From assembly GCA_904418845.1 (NCBI GenBank), contig CAJFQC010000003.1, positions 1-64,000 on the forward strand: a DNA stretch of 64,000 nucleotides, written 5' to 3'. Below, one piece after another: positions 24,014 to 32,745 of this stretch. The notes below the pieces were generated by a model. That model ran no database searches and was not told the origin of the DNA. It was given only the letters and a program-made list of their open reading frames with translations. The position numbers and the translations under genes were made by a program. This DNA is from an uncultured Ruminococcus sp. GTDB lineage: Bacteria; Bacillota; Clostridia; Lachnospirales; Lachnospiraceae. The number at the start of each line of letters is the position of its first letter. Position 1 is the stretch's first letter.

Positions 24014-26434
24014 TTATTGTCTCAGCTCGATTCCAAGCTCCTCAAGTCCTTTCAGGATCTTCTGCATCGCTGCAGTCACGTCCGCCTCCTCAAGAGTACG
24101 GTCTTTCGCACGGAATACAATAGAGTATGCCACAGACTTAAAGCCGGCCTTGATCTGTGCCCCCTCATACAGGTCGAACAGACGGAAGCTCTCCAGATGC
24201 GCACCGCCCTTTTTTTCAATCACATCCTCGATCTGTCCTACAAGGACGCTCTTCGGAACAACCATGCTTATATCTCTTGTAACAGACGGATATTTTGCGA
24301 CGCCCGTGTACTTCCTGTCAAATGTCGCGTACGGCAGGATCTCTGGCATGTCGATAACTGCAATGTACGCCCGCTCACCGATGCTGTAAGCATCGGCCAC
24401 CTCCGGGTGCACCTCTCCCAAATATCCCACAACCTTGTCTTTGTAAATGATATTTGCCTGGCGTCCCGGATGAAGATAAGTCTTTCCAGCGTTGGGATCA
24501 TATCTTTCTCTGTCTTTCATGCCAATCTTCTCAAAGAACTCTTCTACCACGCCTTTTAATGTGAAGAAATCTCCCTCCCCGTACATTCCAAGCGTGAACT
24601 GCATCCTCTCCTCGGGAAGTTCAGTCAGCGGAAGAGACTTAGGCAGATAAATGTTGCCCTGCTCATACAGGCGCACGTTTTTATTTCTGCGGCTGTAGTT
24701 GGTCGCAAGAGAGGTGAGCATTCCGTTTAAGGGAATGGTTCTCATGATACTGTAATCCTCGCCCAGCGGATTCATGATCTCTACCGCATTGCGAAGAGGA
24801 GAATCTTCCGGGAGAAGCAACCTGTCAAATACCTTCGGGCTCTCGAAGGAATAGGTCATTCCCTGGCTGAAACCGCAGAACTCTGCGATATCCCTTGCCG
24901 CCTGCTCTACACGCAGCTTGAAGGACAGCTTACCTGTAGTCGACTCTCCTGTAGGAAGAGTTGTGGGGATGTTGTCATATCCATAGAATCTTGCCACTTC
25001 CTCTGCAAGATCCGCAAGACAGAACAGGTCATGACGGAATGTAGGCGCGATAACCTCTTTAGTTTTGTCATCATACACAAGGTCAAGCATCTTAAAGTAA
25101 CCGAGCATTTCTTCTTCCGAAATGTCTGTTCCCAGCATGGCATTGACCTTATCTGCGTCAAAGGGCACTCTTACTGGTTCTTTCTTCTTGCCGTATACGT
25201 CTACGATCCCGCCTACGACTTCGCCTGCGCCCATCTCTTCTACAAGCTGGCATGCACGGTCAATGGCTGCCTGTGCGTTGTTGGGATCCAGTCCCTTCTC
25301 GAACTTGGCGGATGCGTCTGTTCTCAATCCCACACGTTTGCTGGACTTACGGATGTTCACGCCGTCGAAACATGCCGCCTCGAAAAGCATGGTCTGCACA
25401 TTGTCTGTGATCATGGAGTTCTCACCGCCCATGATGCCTGCGATGCCGATGGCCTTCTCGCCGTCGCAGATCATCAGCACATCCTCATCCATGGTACGCC
25501 CCTGTCCATCCAGCGTCACGAACTTCTCACCGTTTTCTGCCGTCTTGACAACGATATGATGATCCGCAATGGTGTCCAGATCATACGCGTGCATAGGCTG
25601 TCCGTACTCTTCCATCACATAGTTTGTGATGTCGACCAGGTTGTTGATCGGACGGATACCCACGGAAGCCAGCCTTCTCTGCATCCACTTCGGTGACGGC
25701 TCTATTTTGATGTTCTTCACGACTCTCGCGCAGTAACGGGGGCAAAGCTCTGTATTCTCTACTGTCACCTTTACATAGTCGTTTACATCCTCATCATTTC
25801 CTGTGGGTGTCACTACCGGCGGCTTGAACTCCTTGCGGAATGTAGCCGCCGTTTCTCTCGCGATACCGATCACACTGAAACAATCCACACGGTTGGACGT
25901 CACTTCATACTCAAAGACAGCGTCGTTTAACCCCAATGCTTCGATAGCGCTTGCTCCGACTTGTGCATCCTCCGGAAAGATATAGATTCCGTACTCCGGC
26001 GCTTCCGGGTACATGTCTCTTGTGGAGCCCAGTTCTTCGATGGAGCACATCATGCCGCAGCTCTCCACGCCGCGCAGCCTGCCCTTCTTGATCTTAATGC
26101 CGCCTGCTGTCTTCTGTCCCGGTTCATGACCGCCTGCCACACGCCCGCCGTCTAAAACAACTGGGATCTTATCTCCTTCTTTTACGTTGGGAGCTCCTGT
26201 CACAATCTGCACTGTCTCTGCACCGATATTCACCTGACAGATGATGAGTTTATCCGCATCGGGATGCTTCTCGATCTTGTCGATCTGCCCGATCACGATC
26301 TTCTCAAGATCCGCATCCATCCTTTCATAACCTTCTACCTTTGTCCCGGACAGAGTCATCGCGTCTGTATACTCCTGGGAAGTCACGTCAAGATCCGGAA
26401 CATATGCTTTTATCCATGATAATGAAGTATTCAT
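24014..26434 (-). CDS. pheT: phenylalanine--tRNA ligase subunit beta
   Basis: 806 residues, full family length. Domain order: N-terminal strand WIKAYVPDL; OB tRNA-binding domain (about 40-150, ending VESCGMMCS); B3/B4 editing domain (about 205-380, with TNRVDCFSVIGIARE); B5 domain (about 400-470); a catalytic-like core (AEEVARFYGYDNIPTTLP); and the C-terminal anticodon-binding FDX-ACB domain (about 712-805, KYPSVTRDISMVVP). With PheS it charges tRNA-Phe and edits Tyr-tRNA. It starts 31 bases after pheS and shares the T-box leader. Confidence 0.98.
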   Translation of the reverse strand: MNTSLSWIKAYVPDLDVTSQEYTDAMTLSGTKVEGYERMDADLEKIVIGQIDKIEKHPDADKLIICQVNIGAETVQIVTGAPNVKEGDKIPVVLDGGRVAGGHEPGQKTAGGIKIKKGRLRGVESCGMMCSIEELGSTRDMYPEAPEYGIYIFPEDAQVGASAIEALGLNDAVFEYEVTSNRVDCFSVIGIARETAATFRKEFKPPVVTPTGNDEDVNDYVKVTVENTELCPRYCARVVKNIKIEPSPKWMQRRLASVGIRPINNLVDITNYVMEEYGQPMHAYDLDTIADHHIVVKTAENGEKFVTLDGQGRTMDEDVLMICDGEKAIGIAGIMGGENSMITDNVQTMLFEAACFDGVNIRKSSKRVGLRTDASAKFEKGLDPNNAQAAIDRACQLVEEMGAGEVVGGIVDVYGKKKEPVRVPFDADKVNAMLGTDISEEEMLGYFKMLDLVYDDKTKEVIAPTFRHDLFCLADLAEEVARFYGYDNIPTTLPTGESTTGKLSFKLRVEQAARDIAEFCGFSQGMTYSFESPKVFDRLLLPEDSPLRNAVEIMNPLGEDYSIMRTIPLNGMLTSLATNYSRRNKNVRLYEQGNIYLPKSLPLTELPEERMQFTLGMYGEGDFFTLKGVVEEFFEKIGMKDRERYDPNAGKTYLHPGRQANIIYKDKVVGYLGEVHPEVADAYSIGERAYIAVIDMPEILPYATFDRKYTGVAKYPSVTRDISMVVPKSVLVGQIEDVIEKKGGAHLESFRLFDLYEGAQIKAGFKSVAYSIVFRAKDRTLEEADVTAAMQKILKGLEELGIELRQ

Positions 26435-26465
26435 TTTCTTGATTCCTTTCCAATTTTAATACTGA

Positions 26466-27485
26466 CTAGAACTGTTTCAGAAAACGGTCGTCGTTCTCAT
26501 ACAAAAGTCTCATGTCGTCGATCTCGTATTTGAGAAGCGTGATACGCTCCAGACCTACGCCGAACGCGAATCCGTTGTACTCCTCTGGATCAATGCCGCA
26601 CATCTCCAGCACATGAGGATGTACCATGCCGCATCCTAAGATCTCGATCCAACCGGAACCCTTACAGAAACGGCATCCCCTGCCGCCGCACTTGAAGCAG
26701 CTTACATCCACCTCGGCGCTGGGCTCTGTGAACGGGAAATGATGGGGACGGAACTTTGTCTTTGTCTCGGGCCCGAACAGCTCTTTTGCAAATACTTCCA
26801 GCGTTCCTTTCAGGTCTGCGAAGGAAATGTTCTTGTCGATCACAAGACCTTCAATCTGATGGAAAGACGGTGAGTGTGTCGCGTCTACCTCGTCGGAACG
26901 GAACACTCTTCCCGGAGCGATCATACGGATCGGTAGTTTTCCCTGCTCCATCACACGCGCCTGGACAGGTGATGTCTGTGTACGCAGCACAATGTCTTTA
27001 TTGATATAGAAAGTATCCTGCTCATCCTTAGCCGGATGATCTGCCGGGATGTTCAGCTTCGTGAAGTTGTACTCGTCATATTCTACCTCAGGACCTTCCA
27101 CAACTTCATATCCCATTCCCACGAAAATGCGCTCCACCTCTTCCAGCACGATGCTGTTCGGATGTCTGTGTCCCATGATATTTTTCTTGGACGGCAGGGT
27201 GACATCGATCACCTCTTCTTTCATTTTCTGTTCCCGGATGACTTTTTCCATCTTTGTCTTGTACTCGTTGATCAGCTCTTCGATGGCTGCCCTCGCGTCA
27301 TTGACAAGCTGTCCTACCTTCGGCCTGTCCTCAGGCGCAACATCCTTCATCCCCTTTAAAACAGCGGTCAGCTCTCCCTTCTTTCCCAGGAAACGGACAC
27401 GCACGTCATTTAATTTTTCCGGCACGTCCGCCGCCTGAATGAGCGCGGTAGCTTCCGCTTTGATCTGTTCCAGTTTTTCCTTCAT
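26466..27485 (-). CDS. pheS: phenylalanine--tRNA ligase subunit alpha
   Basis: 339 residues. An N-terminal coiled coil for tRNA binding (residues 1-85) precedes the class II catalytic core: motif 1 GHRHPNSIVLEEVERIFVGMGYEVVEGPEVE, motif 2 RMIAPGRVFRSDEVDATHSPSFHQIEGLV and motif 3 GFAFGVGLERITLLKYEIDDMR. It also has a zinc-type CFKCGGRGCRFC insert near 250, found in many bacterial PheS. It is governed by the T-box leader upstream. Confidence 0.98.
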   Translation of the reverse strand: MKEKLEQIKAEATALIQAADVPEKLNDVRVRFLGKKGELTAVLKGMKDVAPEDRPKVGQLVNDARAAIEELINEYKTKMEKVIREQKMKEEVIDVTLPSKKNIMGHRHPNSIVLEEVERIFVGMGYEVVEGPEVEYDEYNFTKLNIPADHPAKDEQDTFYINKDIVLRTQTSPVQARVMEQGKLPIRMIAPGRVFRSDEVDATHSPSFHQIEGLVIDKNISFADLKGTLEVFAKELFGPETKTKFRPHHFPFTEPSAEVDVSCFKCGGRGCRFCKGSGWIEILGCGMVHPHVLEMCGIDPEEYNGFAFGVGLERITLLKYEIDDMRLLYENDDRFLKQF

Positions 27486-27506
27486 CTTTTCTGACTCCTT
27501 TCTCAG

Positions 27507-27543
27507 TTTTTTATATTACAGGATATTCCTGTAATATAAAAAA
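27507..27543. repeat. perfect 17-bp inverted repeat overlapping the T-box terminator tail
   Basis: TTTTTTATATTACAGGA (27507-27523) and its exact complement (27527-27543) are separated by three bases. The A-run 27538-27543, which is the U-tail of the T-box terminator on the minus strand, is also one arm of this hairpin. On read-through the RNA folds into a second stem just before the pheS ribosome site. Confidence 0.85.
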
Positions 27544-27790
27544 CCCCGTCCCAAAAGGGACGGGGTCAAACTCCGTGGTACCACCCTGATTCCCGCAAGT
27601 TCTCCCCGCGGGCGCTCTCATCTGTGTAACGTACAGTATACGGCGCTTCCTACTGCGATTTCACAAGCGCGGCTCACATGCGAAATTCGATTGCCATCTG
27701 AACTAAAGAAGACTTTCAGCCGGTGATCCTCTCTCTCTGATAGAAAATGGGTCTCTACTTTACACGGTCATAGCTTTTTTCAAAATTACT
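27538..27790 (-). promoter_or_regulatory. T-box leader controlling pheST
   Basis: On the minus strand, the T-box bulge GGGTGGTACCACG (complement of 27573-27585), an AGAGAG/GGCTGAAAG stem I region and a strong terminator CCCCGTCCC/GGGACGGGG (27543-27566) followed by six U. The likely specifier codon is UUC (27682-27684 on the complement), matching phenylalanine. Uncharged tRNA-Phe binding would stabilise the antiterminator and allow pheST transcription. Confidence 0.92.
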
Positions 27791-27795
27791 CTTTT

Positions 27796-27823
27796 ATTTT
27801 ATCATATGTTTTCTTTTTGTCAA
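27796..27823 (-). promoter_or_regulatory. promoter of the pheST T-box transcript
   Basis: On the minus strand, TTGACA (27818-27823), a 16-base spacer and TAAAAT (27796-27801). Confidence 0.75.
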
Positions 27824-27882
27824 GCCCGCTTAAGCTTCTGTTAACCGCTAAAGCTCTTTCCCTGGAAGCCCCGGTTCATCCT

Positions 27883-29163
27883 TTATTGTTTCCCGGAAAA
27901 ATACCATTTCTTTATCGCGTTTCCGAGCATTCCTCCGCCAAACAAGAAAATAAAGTAAATCCATCCGGACAGAGAAAGGTTTGCAATCGGGCTGTAGAGC
28001 GCTCCTACATTACATCCGTTGGAAAGCCTCGTACCCACTCCCATAAGAAGTCCTCCAATGACATAGATCAAAATTTCTTTCGGAGTGATCTTCAGTCCTG
28101 CTTTGAACTGCTTGGTGAACATTCCCATCATCAGGCTTGCGATCAGCGCTCCAAGGATAATGCAGACGTTCTGTACGTTCATCGCATTCTCAAAAAACGG
28201 CATGGTAAATGATTCCGCTCCCTGCATTGTGAAGCCGGTAATAGATTCGATCGGAACGCCGAACAGAAGAAGCAGGCGTCCGAACCAGTGTCCATACGGA
28301 GTGGAAGCTCCCCAGCCTCCTTTTGTTACGATCATGAGAGTAGCGAACAGGATCGTAATAACGACCGCGCCCATTTTCAGCGTCCATGGCTTTGCAAAAA
28401 CTCGGTAAACTGTTGTCTCGGAAAGCACCGGCACAGATTCGTTGTCTTTTAACACTTCTATCTCCTGTTTCTCCTGCTCGATCTCTGTATCCACTCCAGT
28501 ATACGTCCCCGCTTTACGGCGCTTGTTTTCATACGATTTTCCAAGTCCCGCAACCAGAAGGCAGAGAATTCCTGTCAGGATCAAAGCTCCCAGATATCCG
28601 CTCATTCCGTCGAATTTAAACAGATCCGGAAGAAAAACCCCTGTTTCATAAGATGAGCTATGTACCAGCGTGTCAGTCACCCATCCCTGAGTCGCCTGCA
28701 GCGGGAATCCGATGTAAACGCCTACTCCGAAAAAGAAAAGCGTAATGACCGCTCTCGAAGGGCCTGCCACGATATCTGTCAGAACCCCTGACGCACAGCA
28801 CATACAAAACGCCATACCGATACCGAACATCAACCCGCCGAGAACCAGTCCCAAATTGATCTGATTGATCCACAGACCGTAATTCTCCGAGCCGCCCGCA
28901 AAGCAAAGTGCGGCGGTAACAACTGCGCTCATAAAGAACATCATGGTCAGCGCTCTGAGCAACTTCGTAGAACCGGCGTTATACGCCCTGTTAGCGCTCC
29001 CCGCAAATCCAAACATTGCACGGGCAAGGGCATATCCCAGACCCAGTCCGACCAGCATTCTGTAAAAGAGGCTGCTGTCTTTCAAAAATGCTCCTCCTGC
29101 GATCAGGACGACTACCAGTACGATGATTCCCGCGGTAAATTCTTTCCTGTTGATTTTTCCCAT
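27883..29163 (-). CDS. YeeE/YedE family sulfur-compound transporter
   Basis: 426 residues with about ten membrane helices in two halves separated by a cytosolic linker (about residues 208-250). Conserved cysteines typical of YeeE/YedE permeases are visible in FCMCCASGVLTDI and in the second half's GTRLSNGCNVGA. TsuA-type members import thiosulfate by relaying it over such cysteines. Directly upstream is a CoA-disulfide-reductase/rhodanese protein, reinforcing a sulfur-uptake or sulfane-sulfur role. The exact substrate is inferred. Confidence 0.9.
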   Translation of the reverse strand: MGKINRKEFTAGIIVLVVVLIAGGAFLKDSSLFYRMLVGLGLGYALARAMFGFAGSANRAYNAGSTKLLRALTMMFFMSAVVTAALCFAGGSENYGLWINQINLGLVLGGLMFGIGMAFCMCCASGVLTDIVAGPSRAVITLFFFGVGVYIGFPLQATQGWVTDTLVHSSSYETGVFLPDLFKFDGMSGYLGALILTGILCLLVAGLGKSYENKRRKAGTYTGVDTEIEQEKQEIEVLKDNESVPVLSETTVYRVFAKPWTLKMGAVVITILFATLMIVTKGGWGASTPYGHWFGRLLLLFGVPIESITGFTMQGAESFTMPFFENAMNVQNVCIILGALIASLMMGMFTKQFKAGLKITPKEILIYVIGGLLMGVGTRLSNGCNVGALYSPIANLSLSGWIYFIFLFGGGMLGNAIKKWYFSGKQ

Positions 29164-29262
29164 TTTTATCTTCCCTTCTTATCCTGCTTTCTTTCATTTT
29201 CCCTGTTTCAGAGGCACACAGCAGACGTCTGCCGGACATTGTGCGCCGTCAGGGAAATGCTG

Positions 29263-30951
29263 TCAGTTAAAATTATAAGCTGTAACGATCGGTTCCCGTT
29301 TCTGGGTCACATCATTGAAATACTCATAGAAACAGATGCCGAGAAAGCTTCCGGAAATATTATACACATTGTGAAAGCCATGTCCCTGAAGAGCCAGAAC
29401 TGCATTATAACTTCTCTGAGAGCTTCTACAGTGCAGATATACCGGACGATCCTTGGGGATCTCGTCCATGCGCTGGCGGATCTGGCTCAGCGGAATGTTG
29501 ACCGCCGTCTTGATATGTCCTTGAGCATACTCCGCCGCCTCGCGGACATCGATGATGTACGCGTTGGACTCCACAAGGCCTCTGACCTCATCAACACGTA
29601 CCTGGCGGAATCTTTTCTGAAGAAGATTGCCTGCCACAAGTCCCGCATGATTTCCTGCGTCTTTCGCCGTGGAAAACGGAGGAGCATAGCAGAGTTCCAG
29701 ATCCCGGAGATCATCCACCGTGCCGCCGAATTTAATCAATGTTGCTACAATATCCGCCCGTTTTGCCGCGTCGCCTTTAGAGATCACCTGAGCGCCAAGC
29801 ACTTTTCCTGTCGGGACTTCGTAGACCAGCTTGTAATGAAGCGGGCAGCTTCCAGGCATCAGTCCCACCTTGTCCTGCGGGATCACATAGACAATATCAT
29901 ATGAAATACCTTCTGCCTCACACTGAGCAGCGGTAAGCCCCGTGCTTGCCGCATTGTAATCGAATACTTTGATGCAGCTTGATCCGATGTATCCCGTATT
30001 TCTTACCGGCATTCCGTAGATGTGATCTGCTGCAGCACGAGCCTGTTTCTGTGCCGGTCCGGCCAGCGGCAGCATCGTCGGCTTGTGGATCAGTGCATGG
30101 AATACCTCGATAGCATCTCCAACTGCATAGATGTCCGGATCATCCGTACAGTAGTTGGCGTCTACTTTGATAGCGCCTCGCGCATTCAGCTCCAGGCCTG
30201 CCTCCCGGGCAAGTTTGCTGTCTGGCCTCACACCTGCCGCCATAACAACCGCTTCCGCCTCCACGGTCTTTCCAGATTTCAGCAACATATCAGAACCCTT
30301 AAATTCTACAACCTGGTCTCCTACGATAAGATTAACGCCTTTGTCCATCATCTCCTTCTGGAGGATCTGAACCATATCATAGTCATAGGTTTTCAGAATC
30401 TGGGGCAATGCCTCCACCATGGACACCTCGTACCCGGCCTCTGTCAGATTTTCCGCCACTTCCACTCCGATAAATCCGCCGCCGACTACTGCTACTTTCT
30501 TTGCATTCTTTTCTTTCAGGAACCCATAGAGCAGGGCGATATCCACTACATTTTTCACTACGAAGATCTCTGCGCCTTCAATCCCTTTGACCGGCGGGAT
30601 AATCGCATTTGCCCCCGGTGCAAGGATCAGCTTATCATAAGACTCTTCATATTCCTCGTTCTTCTGAAGATCTCTGACTTTCACTGTTTTCGCATTTCTG
30701 TCGACAGAGAGAACCTCGCAGGAAGTTCTTGCATTGATATTGTACTGGTTCTTGAACTGCTCCGGCGTCATAAGCACCAGTTTCTCGTTTTCATCGATCA
30801 TTTCGCTCAGTCTGTATGGCAGACAGCAGTTTGAAAAAGAAACATGAGGGCCTTTTTCAAACATGATAATTTCAGACTGCTCATCTAGTCTGCGCAGCCG
30901 GGCAGCTGTGCTTGCACCGCCTGCAACTCCTCCAACAATTACATATTTCAT
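29263..30951 (-). CDS. CoA-disulfide-reductase-like FAD oxidoreductase fused to rhodanese
   Basis: 562 residues. The N-terminal flavoprotein has FAD-binding VIVGGVAGGASTAARLRR, the single redox cysteine in HVSFSNCCLPY (about residue 43), NAD(P)H-binding VAVVGGGFIGVEVAENL and IYAVGDAIEV. After about residue 455 comes a rhodanese domain, YIIDVREAAEYAQGHIKTA, with active cysteine in YLHCRSSQRS. This layout matches CoA-disulfide or CoA-persulfide (polysulfide) reductases that move sulfane sulfur between the two cysteines. AGGAGG precedes the ATG. It forms a unit with the sulfur transporter 99 bases downstream. Confidence 0.93.
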   Translation of the reverse strand: MKYVIVGGVAGGASTAARLRRLDEQSEIIMFEKGPHVSFSNCCLPYRLSEMIDENEKLVLMTPEQFKNQYNINARTSCEVLSVDRNAKTVKVRDLQKNEEYEESYDKLILAPGANAIIPPVKGIEGAEIFVVKNVVDIALLYGFLKEKNAKKVAVVGGGFIGVEVAENLTEAGYEVSMVEALPQILKTYDYDMVQILQKEMMDKGVNLIVGDQVVEFKGSDMLLKSGKTVEAEAVVMAAGVRPDSKLAREAGLELNARGAIKVDANYCTDDPDIYAVGDAIEVFHALIHKPTMLPLAGPAQKQARAAADHIYGMPVRNTGYIGSSCIKVFDYNAASTGLTAAQCEAEGISYDIVYVIPQDKVGLMPGSCPLHYKLVYEVPTGKVLGAQVISKGDAAKRADIVATLIKFGGTVDDLRDLELCYAPPFSTAKDAGNHAGLVAGNLLQKRFRQVRVDEVRGLVESNAYIIDVREAAEYAQGHIKTAVNIPLSQIRQRMDEIPKDRPVYLHCRSSQRSYNAVLALQGHGFHNVYNISGSFLGICFYEYFNDVTQKREPIVTAYNFN

Positions 30952-31017
30952 TCTCGTATTCCTCCTCTATTTTGGTCATTCATCCGCCGGAGCGGTCTCT
31001 CCGGTTCAAACCGTTAT

Positions 31018-32343
31018 TTATTTTTTACCTTTCAAAAACATATGAATAAAAAAGCATGCGCCCGCCGCGATCCAGATGCTGAGGAAGACCAGCGCGGGTC
31101 TGCTTAAAGCCGCCGGACTGGACGGAATAATCAGCAGAAGCATAAACAGCAGCCCCAGCAGCGCTCCGACAGCGCCCTGTATCTTGTCGCCTCTGCTTTC
31201 CGCAATCCGACAGGTGTTCAGGCAGACATAAAAGTAAGTAACTGCCGCCCCAAAAGAACACATATCCACAATCCATGTGACTACTTCTCTGCCAAAAAAG
31301 CAGGCAAAAATACTGATCACTGATACCGCAATGATCGCATTTTTTGAAATTCCTTTTTTCGTTGTTCTGCTGATCCATATAGGCAGGATACTCTGCCGTC
31401 CCATCGAGCTGATCAGTTTAGTAGAGCAGATCATAAATCCGTTGATTCCGCCTGAGACCGCGCTGCCAAGTGCAATGACGAGCAGCAAAAAACCAGCCAT
31501 ACCGAGATGTTCAAGCACGCCGCTTCCAAGCGCCCAGTCAAGAGCATAGGCTTTCTCAGGCCCGTAAGCAAGCCCTGTAGAAAAGTTCAGAAGTATGTAA
31601 CAGCTCATACCGATCAGAAGAGACGCCACCGCCATAAAAGAAGCCTTTCTTCTGCTGATATCCATATCATGTATCAGCTGCGGAACCGCATCGAAACCGA
31701 TAAAAAGGAACGGAGTAATCGCAACAACCTGCAGAACCTGCCCCAGGTCAAATCCGTTGTGGGCAACATAGTTTTCCCGGAAAGCGTCCATATCTGCCGT
31801 AAGCAGCATCCCTGTAAAAACAGCGACCACGCACAGAACTAAAGCAGCCACAATAACGAACTGAACCTTGCCGGACTGTTTGATCCCTTTTAAATTTAAA
31901 AACATAAAAAAAAGGACTATGAGCACAGACACAAGAACTTCGCCCGTATAGACCGGATCTCCCGCGATTGTATAAAGATAGCCGAAGTTCAGGACGCCCA
32001 GAAGCAGTTTATCGATCACCAAGGGAAATGCCGTTGCATTCAAAGGCACAAGGCTCAAATAGGCAAGAAACAAAAACCATCCCACTATAAAAGCGTTCTT
32101 CTTTCCCATAAAAATGAGGATGTAAGAAAATTCCCCGCCTTCGTCAATATTCTGTTTCAGCATGTACCAGTAACTTCTCTCAATGACGATGATGGCCATC
32201 GTTCCGCAGAAAAGACCAATTGTCGTATTGATAACTCCTGAATGATAAAGAAACTGACTGCCGGGAAGCATAAAAGAGCCCCAGCCGATAATCGCTCCAA
32301 GAAGAATCGCGAATACTTCTCCTGCCCCCAGCTTTTTTTGCAT
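31018..32343 (-). CDS. APC superfamily amino acid permease
   Basis: 441 residues with about twelve membrane helices. The first, GAGEVFAILLGAIIGWGSFMLPG, carries the GxxIGxG-type helix break that binds the substrate carboxylate in APC transporters. Helix 6 includes FLFIGFDAVPQLIHDM. Substrate not readable; an amino acid or amine is expected. A TTGACA/TATAAT promoter stands upstream. It lies 66 bases before the CoA-disulfide-reductase gene, so read-through is possible. Confidence 0.9.
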   Translation of the reverse strand: MQKKLGAGEVFAILLGAIIGWGSFMLPGSQFLYHSGVINTTIGLFCGTMAIIVIERSYWYMLKQNIDEGGEFSYILIFMGKKNAFIVGWFLFLAYLSLVPLNATAFPLVIDKLLLGVLNFGYLYTIAGDPVYTGEVLVSVLIVLFFMFLNLKGIKQSGKVQFVIVAALVLCVVAVFTGMLLTADMDAFRENYVAHNGFDLGQVLQVVAITPFLFIGFDAVPQLIHDMDISRRKASFMAVASLLIGMSCYILLNFSTGLAYGPEKAYALDWALGSGVLEHLGMAGFLLLVIALGSAVSGGINGFMICSTKLISSMGRQSILPIWISRTTKKGISKNAIIAVSVISIFACFFGREVVTWIVDMCSFGAAVTYFYVCLNTCRIAESRGDKIQGAVGALLGLLFMLLLIIPSSPAALSRPALVFLSIWIAAGACFFIHMFLKGKK

Positions 32344-32377
32344 AGCACCTCTCCCTTCCCTGATATTTCATGCTGTG

Positions 32378-32407
32378 ATTATACTATATTTCTAAATTGA
32401 ATGTCAA
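32378..32407 (-). promoter_or_regulatory. promoter of the APC permease gene
   Basis: On the minus strand, TTGACA (32402-32407), an 18-base spacer and TATAAT (32378-32383). The gap 32344-32745 also carries a small CCGCC/GGCGG hairpin near 32438-32451 and the divergent promoter for the aldehyde dehydrogenase. Confidence 0.8.
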
Positions 32408-32674
32408 CGTCACAGCGTCCTTGCCAGTCACTCTGCACCGCCTTTCAGGCGGCAGGAGTCAGGATGCGTGCTGTAAAGTTCCCTGCTCACAATGTTTGTC
32501 GCTTTTTTATCAAAATTCCGCGCCAAAAATGCAGGAAAAATGAATAAGGACGCTTCTTCCAGTCCCATTTTCCTGTATCCGGCATATGGCATGCATAAAA
32601 CCCTGCATCTTTAGCATATCCATTTTTATTGTTAAAAATTACACAATATTTCTTTGTTAAATAATAAATTTTTG

Positions 32675-32704
32675 TTGACTTTTTACATATTCGATAGATA
32701 TGAT
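32675..32704 (+). promoter_or_regulatory. promoter of the aldehyde dehydrogenase gene
   Basis: TTGACT (32675-32680), an 18-base spacer and TATGAT (32699-32704) in an AT-rich stretch, 41 bases before the start codon at 32746. Confidence 0.7.
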
Positions 32705-32745
32705 AATGTTGAAGATAAACAAAGCATAGGAAGGAGTGTTCAATC

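Noticed and set aside
23841-24014. A preQ1 riboswitch before queA
   Set aside because: The gap holds only the pheT/queA hairpin; no short pseudoknot-type preQ1 aptamer could be traced.
32344-32745. T-box or other amino-acid riboswitch for the APC permease
   Set aside because: No GGTGGTACC-type T-box bulge or terminator/antiterminator pair; only promoters and one tiny hairpin.
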